From: Blastocatellia bacterium
GTDB lineage: Bacteria; Acidobacteriota; Blastocatellia; Chloracidobacteriales; JADJPF01
NCBI GenBank assembly: GCA_016789295.1
Contig: JAEUQL010000116.1
Span: 1-9,421 of the forward strand
DNA: 9,421 bases
Direction: 5' to 3'
The position numbers were made by a program, and so were the translations under genes. Below, in pieces: positions 5,735-9,421 of this stretch. How positions within the stretch are numbered: position 1 is the stretch's first letter; every line of letters starts with the position of its first letter. The notes under the pieces were generated by a model. The model searched no databases. It worked only from the letters and a program-made list of their open reading frames with translations, and had not been told where the DNA came from.

Positions 5735-6985
5735 CTAAAAGATATTCGCAATCCACTCTTTAAGTTTTGACGCCTTCCGTTTCAAAACACTACCACCTCT
5801 AAGATAGCTCCTTACGCTACTATACCTTGTCTTGTAACCAACCAACACAAGACCGAGAGCTGTAGCATACTCAGGGCTTTCTATATCGTCTGATAGCCCA
5901 CCTATTGCTGGTGGTACTCCACCTCGCCTTGCTGGTAAGTCTAAAATCTGCTCGGCAATCTCAGTAACACCAGGCAAGAGGGAACCTCCACCCGTGAGTA
6001 CCAGACCACTCGATATCTGCCCATCAAAGCCCATTCTCTGAATCTCTTCTTGAATCTGGCTAAATATTTCTTCGGCTCGTGGTTGCAGGATCTCGCAGAG
6101 TGTGTAGCGTGAAAGTGGACGCGCCGCCTGACCTCCCACACTAGGAATCTCCAGCATGGATTGGCGTTCGTTCTCATCCAAAAGATGACTGAGCGCACAA
6201 CCGTACTGACGCTTGATTCGTTCGGCTTCAGGAACAGGGGTGCGAAGTCCAACTGCAATGTCATTTGTGAAATGGTTTCCGCCTAGCGGAAAGACAGCAG
6301 TGTGACGTATAGCTCCGCGTTGGTAGATAGCCAATTTGGTTGTCTCTCCACCTATGTCTATGAGTGCAGTACCGTACTCTTTTTCGTCTTCTGTTAGAAC
6401 AGCCTCTGCAGCAGCTAGCGGCTCTAGAACAGTATCGAGCACTATCATACCCGAACGGTTGACACTTGTCACTATGTTTTGCTTAGCAGTTATAGGAGAA
6501 GTTACTATATGTACAGCAACCTCTAATCTCATCCCCAACATACCGAGTGGGTCACCTATTCCATCCTGCTCATCTACAGTGAACTCTTGCGGCACTACAT
6601 CTACGATTTCACGGTCTGAAGGAACAGAGACAGCACTGGCTTGATCAATAACTCTTCTTATGTCATCAACACCTATCTCTCTATTCCTTCTAGAAACAGC
6701 TACTACACCTCTGCTGTTGTAACTCTTGATGTGTGCACCAGCCAATCCTACATAGACTTGTTCGATAGGTATTCCTGACATCTGCTCAGCCATTTCTGTA
6801 GCTCTTTTTATAGACTCAACAGCCGAGTCAAGGTTTACAACTACCCCTTTTCTCAGCCCTTTAGAATCTGCAGTTCCTACACCAACGACTTCAAGACGTT
6901 CCGGTCCAGCTACTTCTGCAAGAATTACGCGCACACGGGTTGTTCCTACGTCTAGGCCAACTAAATGTGGATTCATCTTAGCCAT
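5735..6985 (-). CDS. ftsA: FtsA, actin-like membrane tether for FtsZ
   Basis: This 416-residue protein belongs to the FtsA actin/Hsp70 ATPase family. Visible motifs are the phosphate-1 segment GLDVGTTRVRVIL (10-22), the FtsA-specific 1C subdomain (about 86-165), the phosphate-2 segment ALIDIGGETTKLAIY (207-221) and the adenosine segment LVLTGGGSLLPGV (328-340). The last 16 residues, with Lys and Arg alternating with Leu, Trp, Ile and Phe (LKRKASKLKEWIANIF), form an amphipathic membrane-targeting helix. FtsA binds the FtsZ C-terminal peptide and anchors the Z ring to the inner face of the membrane. The ATG is one base beyond the ftsQ stop and is preceded by GGAGGA located inside the ftsQ coding end, so translation is probably coupled. 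ftsZ follows. Confidence 0.97.
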   Translation of the reverse strand: MAKMNPHLVGLDVGTTRVRVILAEVAGPERLEVVGVGTADSKGLRKGVVVNLDSAVESIKRATEMAEQMSGIPIEQVYVGLAGAHIKSYNSRGVVAVSRRNREIGVDDIRRVIDQASAVSVPSDREIVDVVPQEFTVDEQDGIGDPLGMLGMRLEVAVHIVTSPITAKQNIVTSVNRSGMIVLDTVLEPLAAAEAVLTEDEKEYGTALIDIGGETTKLAIYQRGAIRHTAVFPLGGNHFTNDIAVGLRTPVPEAERIKRQYGCALSHLLDENERQSMLEIPSVGGQAARPLSRYTLCEILQPRAEEIFSQIQEEIQRMGFDGQISSGLVLTGGGSLLPGVTEIAEQILDLPARRGGVPPAIGGLSDDIESPEYATALGLVLVGYKTRYSSVRSYLRGGSVLKRKASKLKEWIANIF

Positions 6986-6986
6986 T

Positions 6987-8087
6987 TCAGTCCTCCACCC
7001 TTCTAGACTCTCCTTTGGCCTTTACAATCTTTTCAGATTTGGCTTTTTCGGTCTTCTGTCTATCTGATTTAACTTTTGTAGAAGTAGCGTTCTCTACGCT
7101 AGATCCATCTTTTCTTTCTGTACTTCTAACACCATCTACTGTCTTGAGATCGAATATGGGCTTTGCCAGCTTTATAGCTACTTGTGAAGGATGAACCACA
7201 CTAATAAAACTTATAAGTTCAGGGTTTTTAAGTATCTCTTCATCTAATATGTGATAGTTGCGCAAAGTAGCTTGGTCGTGTCTGCGCAAAGCATCAAGAA
7301 CATCAAAAGCTAGCACTATACGAGCACGAAAATCTCGGTTTCCAAGAGCAACTTCTACAGGCTTTCTGCTCAGTTTCGAGCTTCCAATGAGCTGAAGGCG
7401 CACGTCCTTCAGATTTGATAAATCTATCTCTTCAACTTGATTTGAATACTTTATAGGTCCACTATCAAGTGCTACCATCAGCTTTTTGTAGATATCAACT
7501 CTTTCCTTGTTTTCTGCTTTTGCTGCCTCAGAACTGCTTCTGGAAAAACCATAGACAAGAGGCGGTATGTCTTTGTCTAAAGAACTTTCGTAATCTCCCA
7601 AAACTACCCCGTCTTCATCAACCCACACAGCCGTGTGAGATTCAAAACGGGCTAATAGTAAAGGTTTGCGTTCTTCAATCCTAATCTTCAGTTTGTCGGG
7701 TAGTATTCGTGTTACTTCGGCCTTTTTTATCCACGCTATTGTTTGAAGCTCTTTCTGCAGATCTCCTAAGCTTGTAGTTATAAGTGAACCTGAAAGGTTT
7801 TTCCTAACAAGTTTTTCGACTTCTTCGGAGTTGACACGACGACCTCCTGTAAGCTCTATTGCATGAAGTTGAAAGACAGAAGAGCTAGATATTTGGTCGT
7901 AGAGAAAGAGTCCAAGTAGCATCAGCAATAGAGCAGCCATAACCTTGCTGCCCAGCCAGAGGCGCGAACGTACTAAAGCCCAATCGGTGGGCTTTTTCAT
8001 CTTCTTTGTAGTTGCACCCAATTTGGGATCTGACCCCGATTTTTTACGTGGTACAACTACCTGTTTTACTTTCTCGCTCGCCATCAT
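6987..8087 (-). CDS. ftsQ: FtsQ, bitopic divisome membrane protein with long charged C-terminal tail
   Basis: This 366-residue protein starts with a basic cytoplasmic segment (1-47). One transmembrane helix follows (about 49-65, AALLLMLLGLFLY). The POTRA domain (about 73-141) includes IELTGGRRVNSEEV and the typical ending VTRILPDKLKIRIEERKPL. The FtsQ beta-domain then reaches about residue 312. FtsQ links early cytoplasmic and late periplasmic divisome proteins, chiefly through FtsB/FtsL. Residues 317-366 form a low-complexity tail rich in Lys, Glu, Ser and Arg, not expected in FtsQ and predicted to be extracytoplasmic. Two adjacent ATGs (8087 and 8084) could start it; upstream there is only a weak AGAGAG. 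It is 24 bases after murB, with no ddl gene in between. The family is assigned by architecture plus position between murB and ftsA. Confidence 0.92.
   Translation of the reverse strand: MMASEKVKQVVVPRKKSGSDPKLGATTKKMKKPTDWALVRSRLWLGSKVMAALLLMLLGLFLYDQISSSSVFQLHAIELTGGRRVNSEEVEKLVRKNLSGSLITTSLGDLQKELQTIAWIKKAEVTRILPDKLKIRIEERKPLLLARFESHTAVWVDEDGVVLGDYESSLDKDIPPLVYGFSRSSSEAAKAENKERVDIYKKLMVALDSGPIKYSNQVEEIDLSNLKDVRLQLIGSSKLSRKPVEVALGNRDFRARIVLAFDVLDALRRHDQATLRNYHILDEEILKNPELISFISVVHPSQVAIKLAKPIFDLKTVDGVRSTERKDGSSVENATSTKVKSDRQKTEKAKSEKIVKAKGESRRVED
6991..6996 (-). promoter_or_regulatory. Ribosome binding site of ftsA inside the ftsQ 3' end
   Basis: GGAGGA is formed by the last sense codons of ftsQ (Val-Glu-Asp) and lies 5 bases before the ftsA ATG. 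The ftsQ TGA and ftsA ATG are separated by a single base. This fixes the ftsA start and suggests that ribosomes finishing ftsQ can re-initiate on ftsA. Confidence 0.75.
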
Positions 8088-8111
8088 TTCAAACTGCTCT
8101 CTCTTTGTTGT

Positions 8112-8990
8112 TCAGTTCCAAACAGAAAGGGCTAGTTCAATCTCTAACCCACTCTTTTTGAAGACTTCGTTTTTAACTCTATCTACAAGTTTCAAAAAAT
8201 CTGCTGTTGTTGCATTACCACTATTAACAATTGTATTTGCGTTCCAGCTTGCAACAGCAGCCTCCCCAACTGCAAACCCTCTCAAGCCTGCTTCACTTAT
8301 AAGCCGCTCTACCGATCTACTCCTCAAAGGCTTAAACACTGGCTCTACACTGTAACGACTCCTTTTTACCATCTGCTTCTGTTGATAACGATCAACCGTT
8401 TTGCAAAGTAGTTGTTTGTCTTCTTCCTCTTTAAGCTTCATTGTGCAGCCAAGAACCAGTTTGAGATCTTCGGCCAAACACTCTCTTGGAGAAACTTTCT
8501 TTACAACGCCATTTCTGGCTACCAACAAAGTCTCAACTTTAGAGATAAGTTTGACGCCTCGCCTTCTATCATCTCTAGCAATTGCAGCCCCAACTGTTCC
8601 TGGGTGGTCTGCAAAAACTTCCAAGCCTGAAACTCCTCGTTCTGCAGACGCTTTTGCCAAACGAGAGAGCCTGTAGCCACCGTGCATCTTCACTTGCGCA
8701 CCATCAAAGAGCAGTAGTTCTTCAAGTAGCTTTAAGCTTATAGCGACTCTGTCTATAAAATCGTCTGCTACTAACAGATTGGAGCCAGCTCCAAGACTAC
8801 TCCATCTGATCTCTAACTCGTTAAGTCCTGCAACCAGTTCTGCTGCAGCTTCTACAGTTTCTGGATATGCTATGCAATCTATCTCACCACCTATTCCTAT
8901 CGACGTGTGATTGCGCATCTTCTGGCTACGTCTGACAGATATATTTAGTGAACTACAAAGATCGTCTACTTTCTTCAAAGCTACATCCAT
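8112..8990 (-). CDS. murB: MurB-family protein (UDP-N-acetylenolpyruvoylglucosamine reductase) lacking key catalytic residues
   Basis: MurB uses FAD and NADPH to reduce UDP-GlcNAc-enolpyruvate to UDP-MurNAc. This 292-residue protein keeps the FAD-fold signatures: TSIGIGG near residue 30, GAGSNLLV (67-74), PGTVG (130-134) and the C-terminal EAGLRGFAVGEAAV/NANTIVNSGNAT block (233-260). However, the usual NAGAYG loop after PGTVG reads DDRRRG, the GYRxS segment carrying the catalytic Arg is deleted, and the usual SAGSVFKNP catalytic-Ser motif reads SVEPVFKPL, with Pro217 where Ser is expected. The C-terminal Glu (about 285) may be conserved. The frame is unbroken and flanking motifs are intact, so this is not an obvious frameshift. 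The chosen ATG lies 5 bases after the murC stop. An upstream TTG at 9032 would overlap murC by 37 bases and is less likely. It may be a divergent enzyme or an inactive structural paralogue. Confidence 0.85.
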   Translation of the reverse strand: MDVALKKVDDLCSSLNISVRRSQKMRNHTSIGIGGEIDCIAYPETVEAAAELVAGLNELEIRWSSLGAGSNLLVADDFIDRVAISLKLLEELLLFDGAQVKMHGGYRLSRLAKASAERGVSGLEVFADHPGTVGAAIARDDRRRGVKLISKVETLLVARNGVVKKVSPRECLAEDLKLVLGCTMKLKEEEDKQLLCKTVDRYQQKQMVKRSRYSVEPVFKPLRSRSVERLISEAGLRGFAVGEAAVASWNANTIVNSGNATTADFLKLVDRVKNEVFKKSGLEIELALSVWN

Positions 8991-8995
8991 AGTTT

Positions 8996-9421
8996 CTACA
9001 GGCTTTTTATAATCTCTTCTCCAACTTGCCAAACATTACCTGCTCCAAGTGTAATAACGAGGTCACCAGGCCGAATAGACTCTTTGATGTTGGCCGCAGC
9101 CGTTGAGACTGAACCTGCATAGCGTACATCTCTATGTCCAAACCGTTCTATGTTGGCAACAAGAGCTTGAGAGTTTATCCCTTCTATAGGTTCTTCACCT
9201 GCTGCATATATATCTAGCACTCGCAAAACATCTGCATCATAGAAAGAGCGTGCAAAATCATCAAACAGATGTTTTGTTCTTGAGTATCTGTGTGGCTGAA
9301 AAATAACCACTATACGGTGTCCTGCAGCTTTTGCAGCAGTCAAAGTAGTCTTTATCTCAACTGGGTGGTGTCCATAGTCATCTACTACCGTGACTCCACT
9401 CTTCTGCCCTTTGATCTGGAA
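8996..9421 (-). CDS. murC: MurC, UDP-N-acetylmuramate--L-alanine ligase, C-terminal part (gene runs off the window)
   Basis: The frame is open from the window edge to the TAG at 8996, giving 141 residues, roughly the last third of a typical 450-470-residue MurC. It starts FQIKGQKSGVTVVDDYGHHP. The DDYGHHPVEI motif and the following FQPHRYSRT motif are signatures of the Mur ligase C-terminal domain in MurC. The segment LDIYAAGEEPIEGI and the ending GDLVITLGAGNVWQVGEEI are also standard. MurC adds the first amino acid, L-alanine, to UDP-MurNAc in the cytoplasm, using ATP. The ATP-binding central domain lies outside the window. murB begins 5 bases after its stop, so the two are almost certainly co-transcribed and probably translationally coupled. 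Confidence 0.96.
   Translation of the reverse strand, partial: FQIKGQKSGVTVVDDYGHHPVEIKTTLTAAKAAGHRIVVIFQPHRYSRTKHLFDDFARSFYDADVLRVLDIYAAGEEPIEGINSQALVANIERFGHRDVRYAGSVSTAAANIKESIRPGDLVITLGAGNVWQVGEEIIKSL

Noticed and set aside
5941..6264. Minus-strand 107-codon open frame in another frame
   Set aside because: It lies within ftsA, which is intact and conserved in its own frame across this interval.
8112..8990. murB as a frameshifted pseudogene
   Set aside because: The frame is continuous and conserved MurB blocks flank the altered sites in register, so the changes look like substitutions and one deletion rather than a frameshift.
8991..9032. Upstream TTG start for murB giving 306 residues
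   Set aside because: It would overlap murC by 37 bases and add residues with no MurB counterpart; the ATG at 8990, just after the murC stop, is more natural.
1..9421. CRISPR array, insertion sequence, prophage or defence system
   Set aside because: No regularly spaced repeats, transposase, integrase or target-site duplications are visible; all genes are core housekeeping functions.

Overview
The window is a compact, entirely minus-strand stretch of bacterial chromosome carrying two classic housekeeping clusters. Read in the direction of transcription (high to low coordinates), the order is murC (3' part only), murB-like, ftsQ, ftsA, ftsZ, then a tRNA-Leu(UAG), then tig, clpP, clpX and lon (5' part only). 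I see no mobile elements, CRISPR arrays, rRNA genes, phage genes or plus-strand genes. The longer plus-strand open frames all lie antisense to well-conserved minus-strand proteins or to the tRNA.

Organism: the dcw-type order murC-murB-ftsQ-ftsA-ftsZ, the FtsQ/FtsA division proteins and a UDP-MurNAc peptide ligase indicate a peptidoglycan-making, probably Gram-negative bacterium. The FtsZ core (for example the segment around residues 106-153 and the DEDANIIFGAV segment) reminds me most of Acidobacteria. This is recall, not a search, and deltaproteobacterial-type or other deep lineages remain possible. Base composition looks moderately AT-leaning. Codon use favours GTA, ATA, AGA, TCT and CTA. 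Five of eight visible stop codons are TAG, which is unusual. Two genes start with non-ATG codons (clpX TTG, tig GTG).

Region by region: 8996-9421 is the MurC C-terminal domain. 8112-8990 is a MurB homologue that keeps the FAD-binding signatures but lacks two of the three catalytic residues known from E. coli MurB. 6987-8087 is FtsQ with an unusual 50-residue charged tail. 5735-6985 is FtsA, nearly touching ftsQ with its ribosome binding site inside it. 4480-5640 is FtsZ. 4351-4479 holds a long imperfect hairpin and precedes the tRNA at 4269-4350. 4079-4268 is a 190-base gap before tig. 2675-4078 is trigger factor, 1948-2556 ClpP, 610-1842 ClpX and 1-524 the Lon N-terminus. The gaps between the protease genes hold several inverted repeats and one good promoter candidate in front of lon.

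Functionally, the upstream half makes cytoplasmic peptidoglycan precursors (MurC, MurB-like) and assembles the divisome (FtsQ in the membrane, FtsA tethering FtsZ to the membrane). The downstream half handles nascent-chain folding (trigger factor) and ATP-dependent proteolysis (ClpXP, Lon). The strongest oddity is the apparently catalytically compromised MurB in an otherwise canonical division operon.
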